Source: Alopecurus myosuroides
Lineage: Eukaryota > Streptophyta > Magnoliopsida > Poales > Poaceae
DNA length: 64,000 nucleotides
Direction of reading: 5' to 3'
Assembly: GCA_028641055.1 (NCBI GenBank)
Contig: CM054062.1
Location: forward strand, 140,162,682-140,226,681
Part shown: positions 45,711-57,694 of the stretch, in pieces
Layout of the letters: every line of letters starts with the position of its first letter
Numbering within the stretch: the first letter of the stretch is position 1
The notes under the pieces: generated by a model
What the model was told of the DNA's origin: nothing
Databases searched by the model: none
Seen by the model: only the letters and a program-made list of their open reading frames with translations
Translations under genes and position numbers: made by a program

Positions 45711-45722
45711 GGTATTTAAGCC
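45711..45722 (-). promoter_or_regulatory. Possible TATA box for the antisense gene
   Basis: GGCTTAAATACC on the minus strand lies about 310 bases upstream of the antisense ATG, in a GC-rich leader. Transcription would begin near 45685. A short upstream ORF starts at about 45592. Confidence 0.45.
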
Positions 45723-46256
45723 TCCTCGGGTGCAGTTATAGCACATGATTAACAGCGGAGAGATCGTGGGCGTGGGGAGTAACAGTGCCAGTTAGAAACA
45801 CACAGAGCGAATTATTCGCGCTTAACGGGTGGAGTTAGTCCCACATCTCACATCGTGGTTAATCAAGTACCTATGCGAAGGGACGCGACAGCCTGTGGGC
45901 CCGATGTCAAGTGGGAGGCATGTGTCGTGCAGCCGCACTAGAATCGAGGCATTGTGGGCTGCGGTTGCGTGACACGTGCCAAGCCTTACACGCGAAGATA
46001 GAAGTGTTCTGGGACGAGCAGCAAAGTTTTGGAAATTTGGCTAAGTGTGGGGATCTCGGTGGAGCCCAAGACTGCTTGGTCTACCCGGTAGAATGAAGAA
46101 AGTTCCACTGACTATGATGAAGAAGGACCGAATTCAGATTGTGAGCAACCGAGTTGAGGCGCACCTCGGCTGAGATTCATCACGAAGGCTATTTTGGTTT
46201 AAGCTGGCAGGGCCCAATGACCAAGTTTGCCGGACTCTACCAGCTTCGGGGACTAA
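45723..46256. other. Spacer between antisense-gene promoter and 3' LTR of D
   Basis: No coding frame was found. It should include upstream elements of the antisense promoter, and it ends with CAGCTTCGGGGACTAA, the probable polypurine tract of D (about 46241-46256). Confidence 0.5.
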
Positions 46257-47175
46257 TGTCGGGGGGCTACCCCCGAGTAGGGGTAAGGCAGGTGAGAAAC
46301 AAGGTTCAAGATGATGTTTACCAAGTTCAGCCGTACCAAGTTGGTACTGGCCGGGTAGGCAGCTACCCGGGTGCGGCTATTCGGTAGAAAGAGCAAGAGG
46401 CCAGAAGGAAGAATCAAGCATATGTCTGGATCAGACGGGTAGCGCTCGGGTGATCCGGATAGACGTGAAGCTGTTTTACTCGGGCACAAAGTCAATGGAG
46501 CCGTTATGGAAGATCCCGCGTATCCAGGAGCCATACAGGCGTGCGGTTCAACTTACTAGGCGCGTGGTTATCCGCACTGAGACGTGGGAACAGTACGGGT
46601 TGGTAGCTGTCAAGTCCTTTCACTTACAAGGGGGACAGGACATGTCAGTGACCTACCCTAAGAGACTAACAAGGTGGACAAGACCTGTCAGCCGTCTACC
46701 GTGGCGAATTTCGGCGACGGTGTCTTTGGGAACACGGAGGTGTGCGCCGTTCCCACAATGGAGTTGTCCATTGTGTACCTTCTATTCATGGAATAGCGGC
46801 TGGCTACCAGTATATAAGGTGGCCAGCCCCCTCCTGCGCGAGGGACGTTGGACTCTGGCTCATTTATTGCGAGGCTTAGCCATACACAGAGAGAACAGTA
46901 GAGAGAGAGAGAGAGAGAGCTGAGCACTGGCTAGTCGGCAGAGAGTGACACACTGAGAAATTGTGATTCCTGTACTCGGTAAGACATAATACAGAGAGAT
47001 AGGCAGGAGTAGGGGTGTTACCTCCACATGAGGGCCCCGAACCTGGGTAGATTCTGGTGTTTGCACTGTTCCCGAGCGTGCCATTTAGTCGTGCGATCCC
47101 TCCCGGAATACCTACAGCGTCCATCGGCCCCAACTTTAGCCATCATATGGCATCTGTCTTCTCCACACCATGACA
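46257..47175 (+). repeat. 3' LTR of D
   Basis: It is 919 bp, starts TGTCGGGGGG and ends CCATGACA. It aligns with the 5' LTR, with about 5% substitutions. A GA microsatellite (46901-46919) is expanded compared with the 5' LTR. Confidence 0.92.
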
Positions 47176-47620
47176 ACGGTGCAACCTTTATTTGTCAATT
47201 GCCCAGCTGTAATTTGTTCACCCAGCATGCTATCTTTTATGGAGAGACACCACTAGTGAAACTACGAACCCCGGTCCATTTTTCCACACTGTTAAACAAA
47301 CCACAACAATTTCTGCTCTGTTTACTTTCTGCAAGCATACATTGTTTTTCCACACTATACATCTAATCTTTGTTTTCAGCAAGACCGGTGAGATTGACAA
47401 CTCACTGTACCGTTGGGGCAAAGTATTTTGGTTGTGTTGTGTGCAGGTTCCATATTGTTGCTGACACCAGTGAAGCGCCGGCACCACCGTCAGTGGCATC
47501 AACCTTCCGAAGATTCTCTTTCTCCTACTGGATTGATAACCCTGGTTCTTAACTAAGGGGAAAACTCCTACCGTTGTGCTCATCACACTCTCCTCTTGGG
47601 GTTCCCAATAGCAGCAATCA
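47176..47620 (+). mobile_element. Element B, distal part of its 3' LTR
   Basis: ACGGT (47176-47180) is the repeated target of D. The remaining 440 bases match 25908-26348 of the 5' LTR. It ends GCAGCAATCA, immediately before CGCCT (47621-47625), the target duplication of B. Confidence 0.9.
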
Positions 47621-47927
47621 CGCCTCACCGTCATGCTCGGCACTCGTCTGAGCTATCGCACCGAAACTCTCGATTTTGATGTGAACACATCGCCCTCCCC
47701 TATAACGCCATCCTCGGCTACCCAACTCGGGCCAAGTTTATGGAAGTGACGCACCACGCATACAACATCGCCAAACTGCCCGGGCCTGCTGGAACCATCA
47801 CCATCCATGGCGAGGTGGAAGATGTGATGCGCTCCGTTGAGCGCGCCTACAAGGAGGTGGCAACCTCACACCTTGTTAATGAAGACGACGTGGGACACCT
47901 CGACGAGGTCCCCAAGAAGGGGCTTCT
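47621..47927 (+). pseudogene. Gypsy A, segment 2: rest of protease and pol linker
   Basis: With B removed the protease reads on as VRLTVMLGTRLSYRTETLDF, then a one-base lesion near 47684 shifts to HIALPYNAILGYPTRAKFMEV. ALLGRP-type ILGYP is the usual end motif of this protease. The linker continues to VPKKGLL, where element C is inserted at CTTCT (47923-47927). It resumes at 63810. Confidence 0.82.
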
Positions 47928-48082
47928 TGTCACATCCCAATTTTAGAATACCTGTTAACACAGTTGTTTTGCTAATTGCTTTACTAATAAACCTTGGTTG
48001 TGTTTGTTTGTGGTTGTTTAAGTGCAACTAAACAAACTAATTATATAAACTTGCAAACTTAAAAGGATAGCAAAGCAGTGAA

Positions 48083-48137
48083 CTAAAAATATTCAACATA
48101 TTGTTCCAGGGATAAAAATATTCAACATATTGTTCCA
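48083..48137 (+). repeat. 26-bp direct repeat in C LTR
   Basis: AAAAATATTCAACATATTGT with flanking TCCA occurs twice, 33 bases apart. The pair is repeated at 57850-57904 in the 3' LTR. Confidence 0.85.
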
Positions 48138-49225
48138 ATGACCTTGGCAATATTTTCTAAAGTAAATATTGATCAAAGAGTTTTTCCAAAAACTATCTTA
48201 TGAATCCCATACTTCATACCTGTTGAATATTATTTCAAGTTCTAAATTAAGAAAGAGGAAACACTAAATAAAATTTCCCTAAAAGATTATCAGAAAAGGA
48301 GGCATTCTTAGATGCTTCACCAAAATATTATCAAATGTTTTTCCAACCTTGCAAGCTTAGAAACAAAGGTATTAGAGATCATTGACTTGCTATCTCTAGT
48401 CATATAAATATTTTGGCAAAGCATTGATAAAGAAAAGCCTAGTGCTTTATTAAATAGAAATTCTAATATTTCTAGAAACAGAAAACTCAAACAAGTTACT
48501 ATTGGAAACTTTCATAAAATGAGATGAAATTAATACCAGTGCTTCCTTATATCAAATAAGGAACACACACAAGAGGAGACCAAAAATTGAATCCATTAAA
48601 GTCCTGAAAACATGAATTTTCTCCACAGCAACATTTGGGATTTTGAACAAGTTTGTTCTACAAACTTTTTCCAAATGCCATGAAATAAATACCACATGCT
48701 CTATATCATAAATAAGGATGAAAACCAAAAGGGAACAAGTTTTTGAATAATTTAAGTTGCCAAAAACCCCTGTTTTCTTCACAGCACCTTTTTGAAATTT
48801 GAACAAGTTTGTTCTATGAAGTAACTCTAAATGACTTGAATTTTCTACCAAATAAGTAACACATCAAATAAGGAATGTGTGCCAAAAAATTATCATTTTT
48901 GGAAGCTCCTAAGTAGGTTAATAAATTCAATGTCCATTTATGTCAGAATTCAAATTTGAATAACTTTGAATTATAAAGTTTACCCAATGGAGCCAATTTT
49001 CATATATGTTGTGCATCTCAACTAATTAGAATTTTGGGCAAAAGGAAATTAAATTTTAACTTTGTTTGCCTAGGGAAAACATCCATTTTCAGAGAGTACA
49101 GGGACCTACTTGTAAATACCCAGGGACCAAAATGTAATCCTAGTCACATGGTGTCCTTCTTCTTCCTGTAGATGACGCCATGGCTGCCCATGCTTCCTTA
49201 GCTTCGAGTAGAAGGCTCCTAGTTG

Positions 49226-49294
49226 CATAAAAACCCCATGTGAGACCTCTACCTGCCCCCTCTCTCTCCCCACTCGAGCTCCTCTCTCCTCTGT
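49226..49294 (+). promoter_or_regulatory. Probable core promoter of C 5' LTR
   Basis: CATAAAAA at 49226-49233 is a TATA-like box. A pyrimidine patch (CCCCCTCTCTCTCCCCACTC, 49256-49275, and CTCCTCTCTCCTCTG) follows at the distance of a plant start site, then AAACCCTAGC at 49309. The same arrangement is at 58993-59061 in the 3' LTR. Confidence 0.5.
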
Positions 49295-52200
49295 ACAAAA
49301 ATGCAAACCGAAACCCTAGCTCGAGCTCCACGTCGATTCGGCCGCTGCGGAGCTCGCCGCCGGCAGCCGTGTGCGCCATCAGCTCCGCCTCGACGTGATG
49401 ACCCTCCCTGCACAAGGAATCGAGCCGGAATGACTCGTGAAGCCCGCGCCGTCCACGTTTCTTCCTCGAGTCCGGCGGGCTCCGGCGAGCTATCGCCGCC
49501 GCCTCGAGCTTCCTCCGTCCTCGTCGAGCGTCCACGCACGTGTGGGGTGAGCAGGCGCTCCTCGCCGTCGTTTTTTCCCCCTGCCTAACCCCCTAGAACG
49601 ACCCCGCGTCGTGGCCGTTGTCCGGCCGCCGCCGCACGCCGTCGCCGCTGCTCTCAGACCCTCTCCCTGGAAACGACGTTGGCCCTAGTTGGTAGACGAC
49701 GTCGAGGGGAACCCGTATATGCCTTTGATTCGTAAAATGATGTGCGGATTCGCAGGATTTTGCTCGCCGGAGGCGTCTCCCGCCGGCGATGACGCTGTGG
49801 TGACGCGACACTCGCGTCAGCGCGCTGACCCGCGCGGAAGGAGTCAAACTGGCCAGTGGGGCCCGGCTGTGCCCGCGTGGATGCCTCCGTGGCGCTCTGG
49901 CCCGCTGATCAGCGACCTGCGGGTAGATCCGTGCGCGGTGAGATAGATCTGGCCGGCCCAAACTGGATCTGGCCCATCCACTTATGCTTTTTCCATTTTA
50001 TTTTTGCAGAAGAAGTACCTGATTACTTTTGAGCTCAAAACCTAACCAAACAAATGAATTTGACCAAACCAAAATTCACAGATGTACACAAACAAAATTT
50101 GAACCATCTCCACTTTGTAGATCTACATTTGGATGGATGGATTTGAAATGAAAAATGTTTTGGTAACAGCTACCAGAAACACCAAAATGAGCACCATTTT
50201 AATTTTACAACTCAGAATGAAGTGAGGCCAATTGCATTGGAGAGCCCTTGAAATTTCCTAACAGTAGCATTTAACCTCGTTTCCAAATTTCATGTATTTT
50301 TGAAATGGCATGCAATTTGGTAAAACACCAGAGAGCACTTTGGTGATTTTTATAAATTAATTAAAGATGAATTTTGATGCAAACTCAACTGGATGGTCTT
50401 GTATATGTTTAGGGCTATCCAACCCTAGAAGGATTTAATTTTTAGAGCATCCCATAAAATTTGGTGGACAGATCTTTAAAATGCATGTTTCTGCCATTTT
50501 GGCATTTTAGTTAATTAATTTGTGGGATTATATTTTTGTGTTGCATTATTGTTTTCTAGCATGTAAAAGTTGTGTGAACTTGTTTTATAAGTGTTACTTA
50601 ACTATTTTAGCATGTTAGAATGTGTGGACTTGAGTGGAGAAGAATTATGATTTTTATTAATAGCATATGTTATTCTCTAGTTAATATTTGTATAGCATTT
50701 GTGAGTGTTAACTTTATGTGCAAACATTTGGATTTGTTGATTGGATCCAGTACCATGTTGGTACTTATATTTTGTTAGTGTAACCTCTGCTAGCTTGCAT
50801 TTGAGTTGGTAGAAAAGCATGAGTAGCTTAATCATTACTATGAGAATGGTTATGGAAAAATTCCCTCATGTGTGGAATTTTGACATAATCATTTGTGGTT
50901 TTGTGACCACATATTTTTGGATTGTATCCATAGGTCCAGTAGCATTTTGATAAGTTTGTTATGAGTACTTGACCCCTAAAGTTTTCACTTGTGTGAAAAC
51001 AATAACATGAGTAGCAGTGCCTTGCTTATTTAAGCACCCTATTATTTTCTACTAGTATTGTTATTGCACTAGGTGCTAGTTTAGCATTTTATTATTTTTT
51101 ATCAAATGGACCAAAGGCATTGTGACCTCTTAATGCTTTGATATGATAGTGGAACACCCACTGGTTTCATTGCATTTTTGGTGGAAACATTATTTCCCCC
51201 ACACTAGATGTGTTTCTTTTATATATGTTTTGAGTAGATCTTTAGATGCTTTTTAGGCTTATTGCTAGATTAATTCTCATGAAACTAGTACCATTTAGGT
51301 ACTGTTATTTTGGTTATAGAACCTCTAGATACTTGGTGCTTGTGTTTGAAATAGATTTAAATAGAAATGCTTAAAGTCTAAATTTCATACTAGGATATTC
51401 ATGTATGCTTTTTGTCTTGTCTTCCCCTAGGGAAAAATATGAATCTTTGGTATGGAAACCAGAGGATGGAATGTCCTTGTGGCATTATTATCTTAGGGTT
51501 TTCACCTCTGATAGGTTTCCTCTTAAGTAGCATAAAAGCATGAGTAACACTTGGATGACTAGGAATTAATCTCCTCACATGTGTAGCTTTTTAAGCATAG
51601 TTTTTCCTTGTTTCCTAGCTATGCTTTTTATGATATTTTGTGGGATCCAGTAGCATTTGTGGTACTGGTTAGAGGAGTATTTTTCCTCTGCTAGCTTGCA
51701 CACTTGTGCATAAAATTAACTAGTGTAGCCTAAACTAGTCTAGTATTTTTCCTAAATTTTCTACTAGTAATGAGTAGGAGTTTTTGGATGCTTGTTTGTT
51801 TGTTTTGAGCACTTTTATAAAAGTGACCAGAGGCTTATTAACCTCTTGGGGAGCATATTTGCTAGTGGAACACCCACTGGTATGTTTGCCTCATGGTGGA
51901 AAAATAGGTTTGACTTGTTGTCATGAGCTTATTTCACCACTTGAGTAATTTAGCAAATTATGTGTGCTAGCCATAGAGATTGTTGGGGAAGTTTTTAGAC
52001 ATAAAAATGTGTTTTATGTGACACCCTACTGTCTAGTAACATGTGCTCTACCCCACTGGTCCATGGTGTTCTTAACTAAAAATCATTAAATTGGCCACAC
52101 ATAAACACTAGAAAAAAAAAAGCAGACTTTTCAACTATAGTTTTTATGCCAATTTTTCTTAAAGGAAAAATTGAGAACTTGGGTGGTACTTCTTGATTGC

Positions 52201-54042
52201 TTGCTGTATGTATTACTTGTAGCCTTGTTTGTCTTGTTTGGTTCTGAATGTGTGTCCCTTATTCTCTTTTTACGGCGTTAGAAAACGAAGAGGAAGGAAG
52301 TGTCGTGAAGCTCTGTTTCAAGTTCCAGTCACTCCAACAACCAGGGACACAAAGAGATACCAGGCAAGCATCCTGATTGCTTGCTGATACAATACTTACC
52401 ATTATCTATCATGCATGTATTACCTCTGAAGTTTTACCAAAAACTTGATTATCAAAACTATTTTTGATGTGGAATATTATTACTATACTGTTATATAGGT
52501 TACTATCATGCCAATAGTTAAACTTGGTGATACCAAGCCCATAAGCCACCATATGGTATTTATTACCATCAAATATACTAGTCCCTAAGTGGACACCCTA
52601 AAATTGTGATTCTACAAAACAAAGGCTTTACGGAAAAACCCGGAGAAAAGGCGGATCCTTGTTCTCCGGAGGAATGTGGAAGTGGTCATTTTTGAGAAAG
52701 TGGTGTTTTCAAAAATGACACATAACCTAGTCTTCGCTGGACAACCTTTACCGTACTGCCACTTTACCCCAATATGGGTAGGGGCTTGATTAAAAACTTG
52801 TTATGGTTAGTATGTGAGCTATCTCAAAGGCTATAGGGGATTGGATCCTCCGAACCGAAATGTCGCTAGGAGTGAGTATACGGGACATCTAAAGTGTGGG
52901 ATTAATTTTCCCTCCGGATGCAGCAGTTGGGTCTCCTGATTGAGCGGTGTGTGACATGGCTTGCCAGGGAGGGAAACCCCAATTGAAGAGATAGTCATGT
53001 GCTAGCTTGTACAGAGTGGATAGTCGAGATCAGTTATCTGATGTTCTCATAGGTTGAGGACAGTCCATGGGTGTTTCATGGCGGATTCTGGATCTGGTGG
53101 AAATGTGTACACCTCTGCAGAGTAAAACTATTTCGAGATAGCCGCGTCCTCGGATATGGACGGTTGAATGGCCATGTAGCTAGCATTGTGTCAATGTTTT
53201 CAAAAAGAAGTTTTTGAAAAGGAACTTGAGGAAAGGAAATGTTGAACTTGTGAAGTTCGGAAAGGAAGGAAAGCTTGTACCGTGGAGGTACCGCTGATGG
53301 AAAGCCAGATGCTGTTATACAAAACAAAATGTTTTGCAAAGAAAACCTTCTCTACTCTAAGCAAGAATTCTGGAAACTGATTCCAAGAAGTTTTGCAAAG
53401 AGAAAATATTCTTTAACAAAACTTTACAAAAACTCTTGTACATGTGATGTCGACAAGAGAAATAAAACTATATTATTTTCTTCTGAAGTATCTTCTTCAA
53501 CGAAGATACAGATTAACCTGACCGCAACTGTGGTGTCATCATATATGAACACCATTGATAGTGAACCCTATTTATAGCTTACCTATTCCACCATATAAGC
53601 ATATTTGCATGTTGGTAAGTGACATGATGGATGTCTTGCTGAGTACATTCAAACGTACTCATTATGGTTTCGCCCCTGGTATCTACTTATCAGATTTGGA
53701 GAAGGAGCCTCCAAAGGGTATCTATGAAGAGAAGTACGGAGTTGACGACTGTGCGAATTAGGCTCGTCTCCCGGTCAGCAGCCTGTAGGTTAAGGCGTGA
53801 CATGGGCTCAGCTACGTTATGTTTTTATTGTCTTCCGCTGTGTTTGTTAAGTTGCCTGCCCTGCGTGGCAGATGTTTTAGTCTTGATCATGTGATCATTT
53901 GTGAAATACCGTTATGTATTCGTGTAATGGATGATGTATTCTGTGTGCCAACTTTGTATGTTGTTCACGACTGATCTTTCTGGGATCGTGAATGCATGCA
54001 TACGTAGGGTTTCAGACTGCCGGTCTGGGGTCCTTACAGAGT

Positions 54043-54055
54043 TGGTATCAGAGCC
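54043..54055 (+). promoter_or_regulatory. Primer-binding site of C (initiator tRNA-Met)
   Basis: TGGTATCAGAGCC begins four bases after the LTR. It matches the 3' end of plant initiator tRNA-Met, as in many Gypsy chromoviruses and LARDs. Confidence 0.85.
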
Positions 54056-57000
54056 ATCCTGACCTTAGGAGACCTTAGTTAGCATGGACGTCAGATAGGA
54101 AAGAAAAGTATTTTGGAGTAAAAACCTATTTACTATCTACATTATTTTTATCTAAGGGAATTTTAGTATATTTTCCCCTCCTTGTTATCTTTTCAAAAAG
54201 ATTCTAAATGCATATTAAGGGCGTCCTTGAACAGTGGTTCGAAGGACGGGCCTTACAGAGTTAGTATCTCTCTCGGTTAAGAGTTATTTCTTACTTGTTT
54301 GCAACTGCTCCGCTCTGTTTTTGAAACATCTCTCGTCTTTTAAAGTTTTCTGTTCAGAAAATAGTTGGGGTTTCAAAAACAGATTGTTGCGTAGTTTTAC
54401 CTCTCTCAGTTAAAAGTTTTATCAAACATTATCTTGTTTTCATACAAAAAACTTTTATACTTGCCGATGTCCCGAGAAGACCAAAATAATTGCCTAGCTC
54501 TACAGTGATGATGGTCAGAAGTAGATATAGTTCTTCAGCCACTTCTAGGATTTTGGATCAGTCTAGTTTGGAGTAATTTAGCGATTACCCCATGAGTCGT
54601 CTCCCCCGACGTAGCTCCAATGGAGCCTTGCTTGTGTGTTTTGGCTTGTTTATGTGTGTCCGTAGGACTGTGTGCTATTGTGTGGTGTAGAATTTGGTTC
54701 ATCTAGGCTTTTATATGTCTGCGGAGTGCTCAAATTTTACAAATTTGTGATTGCCCCGCTCTTGTTTTTGAATCGCCTCGTGTTAAATTTTTGCAAGAAA
54801 AAATGTTTGTATAGTATTCAAAAACAAGAATTTGTTGCTTAGACTTATACTTGTTTTCGCTTCATAATGCGACCCGTCGTGAACCACCACCATCTCCCCC
54901 ACGATTAATGAAAGCACCATTGGACCTAATAATAGAGGACCATCAAGCCACACGAGCTGATAGCATTGCTACCAGTGATGCACTCCAACAGATAAAGCTC
55001 CAACCACGACAACCCTCAAAGAAGAAAAGGCGTGAAGAAAACCAACCTATACTGACCAAAACCTCTATGTTTTGCCTGTTTGCAAAAGACTCTTTTTACC
55101 ATGTTGGCTAAATGTCGCACTTTTTTTTTTTTATGTCCCCTTTTAAAAGACCAAACAAGAGAAATCCCTTTTAAAAGTTATATACCTCCCTCCTCTGGAG
55201 AAAGGTGAAAAAGAATTCTTCACATGCCATGATGCGCAATCCCCTCAGAAGCCAATCAAAAGAGCACAATTCAATATTCGACGTACGATGACGCTAGTCG
55301 TATCTTGTCGGACAAACATGATTAAATAGAAAGCTAACAAGACTAACATGCTTTGCCTAATCTTAGGTTGACACCTAACCAAAGCAGGCAAACTACTTAC
55401 AACTCTTTCTAAACCAAGGAATTAAGTGACTTAAGACACTTTTTGATCTAGTGGTTAAAAAGGAGAAGTCACGAGAATTTAAGATGATGACCATTCGTTT
55501 ACTAGTCAATAGGATATCTTGTGTATCTACTTTGGAAACCAAATATTGGTAGACATTGTAGGTACTATGATATTCGTGGTTTAGAAATTAAGTGAACGAT
55601 GGAATAGTTATAATAGATCTAGGAAACAACAGTTTTCCTGTTTTTGTTTCTTTGTGTGCTCTTGATTGAAATGAATTTGTGTTTTATTCAATCTTGCTTC
55701 CTAACTTATATGGAGTTGTTAGGACTTGTTATTATATTGTTTTATTACAATAAATCTACCCTATAAAGTGTGTGCATGATTGGAAACTCGAATGAAAATG
55801 AAATAGCATTTGTTACCTTCTAGTTTATTATTTGGAGGTAATTGTGAGAGCTAGATCTGTGTATACTTTCTTAGTAGATTTTGTGCTATGTGTTCTTTGA
55901 GTCAAGTAACATTTAGGTACTGTTATTTTGATGCTTGTACCTATGTTAGCTTGCATGTCTTTTAATAATAAAGCATGTGTAAGAATTGCTATCAGTATGC
56001 ACTAGTATTGCTTCACTAGATTAAATAGCCTTATATTTTTATCTTGTAAGCAAAGTTTTTCATGAGTACCCAGAGGCTTAGTACCTATTTTTTTACTTGG
56101 TATTAGTAGGCCATAGCCCACTGGTCCCATTGTATTTTGGCTTGAGGATGAAAATCCCCAACCATACACATGTGTGAAAATAGCGTGTCTCACTATGTGA
56201 TTGATTTCTATTTTCCACCATGGAAAATATAAATGGTTTGTTCTCACCTATGCAAGTGAGAAGTCTATTTATTATTAGTAAATCCTAATATGTTTAGGTG
56301 TGATACTTTTGTTAGCATAATATTCCTTAGGGGTATCATGTTAAGAAACGTTTCACTATCGTGTGCTAAAATTAAATTGTTCGCAAATAAAATAAATTCC
56401 TCTTGATTGGTAGATTGTTTGTGAATAATTTTAAATTGAGTATATGGATTTTTGAAAAGGTTTAAATAACTTTTCATTAATTACATAGCTACTGGTTGTG
56501 TGATTTATACCTTTCTTGTTTGCTAGTAATTGTTTAAGAAAAGCATAAATTGCTAGAATTAATTTATGCTTGTTTAATGGTTGTATCATGGAATTGTTTT
56601 GATGTTTGTGCTTACTAACATGAGTAAGTTTTGTGTACTGCTATTAGGTACATTTATGTTCATGACTTGCTTGTTTAAGTTTAAACATCATGATAGCATT
56701 GTTTGCTTCTCTAGAGTGAAACTAGTTCACCACTAGAAAATGGTGATTTTTGCTCTAGTATTACCCTCTTTTTATTTTATGAGTATATGTGTTGATATAG
56801 CATGTTTAGGAAGTTATTACTTCTGTTATAATGCCATGAATTATTTAGTTACATGTTCTATGGTTATAGGATATGATTATCTCTTATAGCATGCTGGTGT
56901 AGATTTTTCATACTAGTGTGTTATTTGTGCAGACCTTTTTATGCCTGTGTAATAGCAGTTTTATCTTGTGTAAAGATGGTATTTTTGAGTACCTTTATGA

Positions 57001-57680
57001 TTGTATTCTTTGGTTTTTAGCTACTGGTTGTTTGCTAATTTTTCATGATTGATGGATTCCAAAACCTCTAATAAACAATAACCTAGTGAATAAATAATCT
57101 ATTCCTCTGTGGTGTTGTTTGCTTGTTTATTGGATGTGGTTTAAATGTTTTACCTTAGCATGAGTTTATACTGGTGTTATGATTGTGCTTAAGAGTATCT
57201 TATGAAAGTAAAACATTCAACTAAAATCATGAACACATTAAGTGATAGTTGCTTGTGGTGAGTAATACCCACTGCCATGGGTATTATTCTGTCTGTTTAT
57301 TTTACCTTAGCAACCTAACCTTTGCACCCACAAGCTATAATTTTTAGCTTATTATGTACCATGTTATGTGAGTGGTACACCACTCCATATGTGTTATGTA
57401 ATATGTGGGATATAGCTAGGAACTCATGTAAATAATTGACGGTACATTTCCAGGTACTTCTGCACTAACCGTAATTTTTGTTCAAACAAGGAAACAAAAG
57501 TTTTGGACCTAAAACAAGTACTGGTGTACTTCTTTTTAGAGTTAATTTGCTAATTTAGGGATGTGCCCCACCTCCCAAGAAAAGTCAAAGGGGGGAAGCA
57601 CCTGCACTCCAACACTAACATTGTGTTTGTTGGCCCTCCCTTAGTCCTCGCTTGTGAATCTCGGGGACGAGATTCTTTTT
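54056..57680 (+). other. Non-coding internal domain of C
   Basis: Phrases such as CAAAAACA(A)GA.TTGTTGC repeat near 54375 and 54820, and there are relatives of LTR motifs at 55905 and 56107. The longest frame is an 86-codon relic annotated separately. No Gypsy enzyme motif was found on either strand. Confidence 0.6.
54851..55111 (+). pseudogene. Possible gag relic in C
   Basis: An 86-codon frame begins with the basic, Pro-rich phrase RREPPPSPPRLMKAP and continues with DSIATSDALQQIKLQ before degrading. Position after the leader and composition resemble the start of a chromovirus gag. This is weak evidence, and it could be chance. Confidence 0.35.
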
Positions 57681-57694
57681 AAGGGGGGAAGACC
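57645..57694 (+). promoter_or_regulatory. Pol-tail relic and polypurine tract of C
   Basis: GAATCTCGGGGACGAGATTC is followed by TTTTTAAGGGGGGAAGACC directly before the 3' LTR. The GGACGAGATTC...AAGGGGGG layout is typical of the end of pol and the purine tract in Tekay-type Gypsy chromoviruses, as I recall them. Confidence 0.65.

Larger units (their letters stand above)
31733..47175 (+). mobile_element. Tat-clade Gypsy element D with antisense gene
   Basis: This 15.4-kb element inserted in the 3' LTR of B with duplication ACGGT (31728-31732 and 47176-47180). LTRs start TGTCGGGGGGCTACCCCCGAG and end GACA. Gene order is gag, protease, RT, RNase H, a second RNase H, integrase, so it is Gypsy. 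The second, archaeal-type RNase H and the antisense gene before the 3' LTR both point to the Tat (Retand/Grande-like) clade. Multiple stops make it defective. LTRs differ by about 5% by eye over the first 480 aligned bases. Confidence 0.92.
47928..54038 (+). repeat. 5' LTR of C (6111 bp)
   Basis: It contains AT-rich U3 sequence with short direct repeats (48086-48136) and three diverged 130-160-bp units (48480-48910). A GC-rich, gene-like island follows (about 49150-49960), then a long AT-rich body with repeated phrases, and a final part ending GGTCCTTACA. Chance frames in the GC-rich island are not treated as genes. Compared with 57695-63804 the only difference I found is one extra T at about 49571-49576. 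Confidence 0.92.

Noticed and set aside
49140..49961. Several 60-130 codon frames on both strands in the C LTR GC island (also 58907-59727)
   Set aside because: They overlap in many frames, as GC-rich DNA does by chance, and have no domain. Their repetition in both LTRs reflects LTR identity, not selection.
53076..53894. Short frames near the end of the C LTR
   Set aside because: Low-complexity, overlapping, without recognisable motifs; present twice simply because the LTR is.
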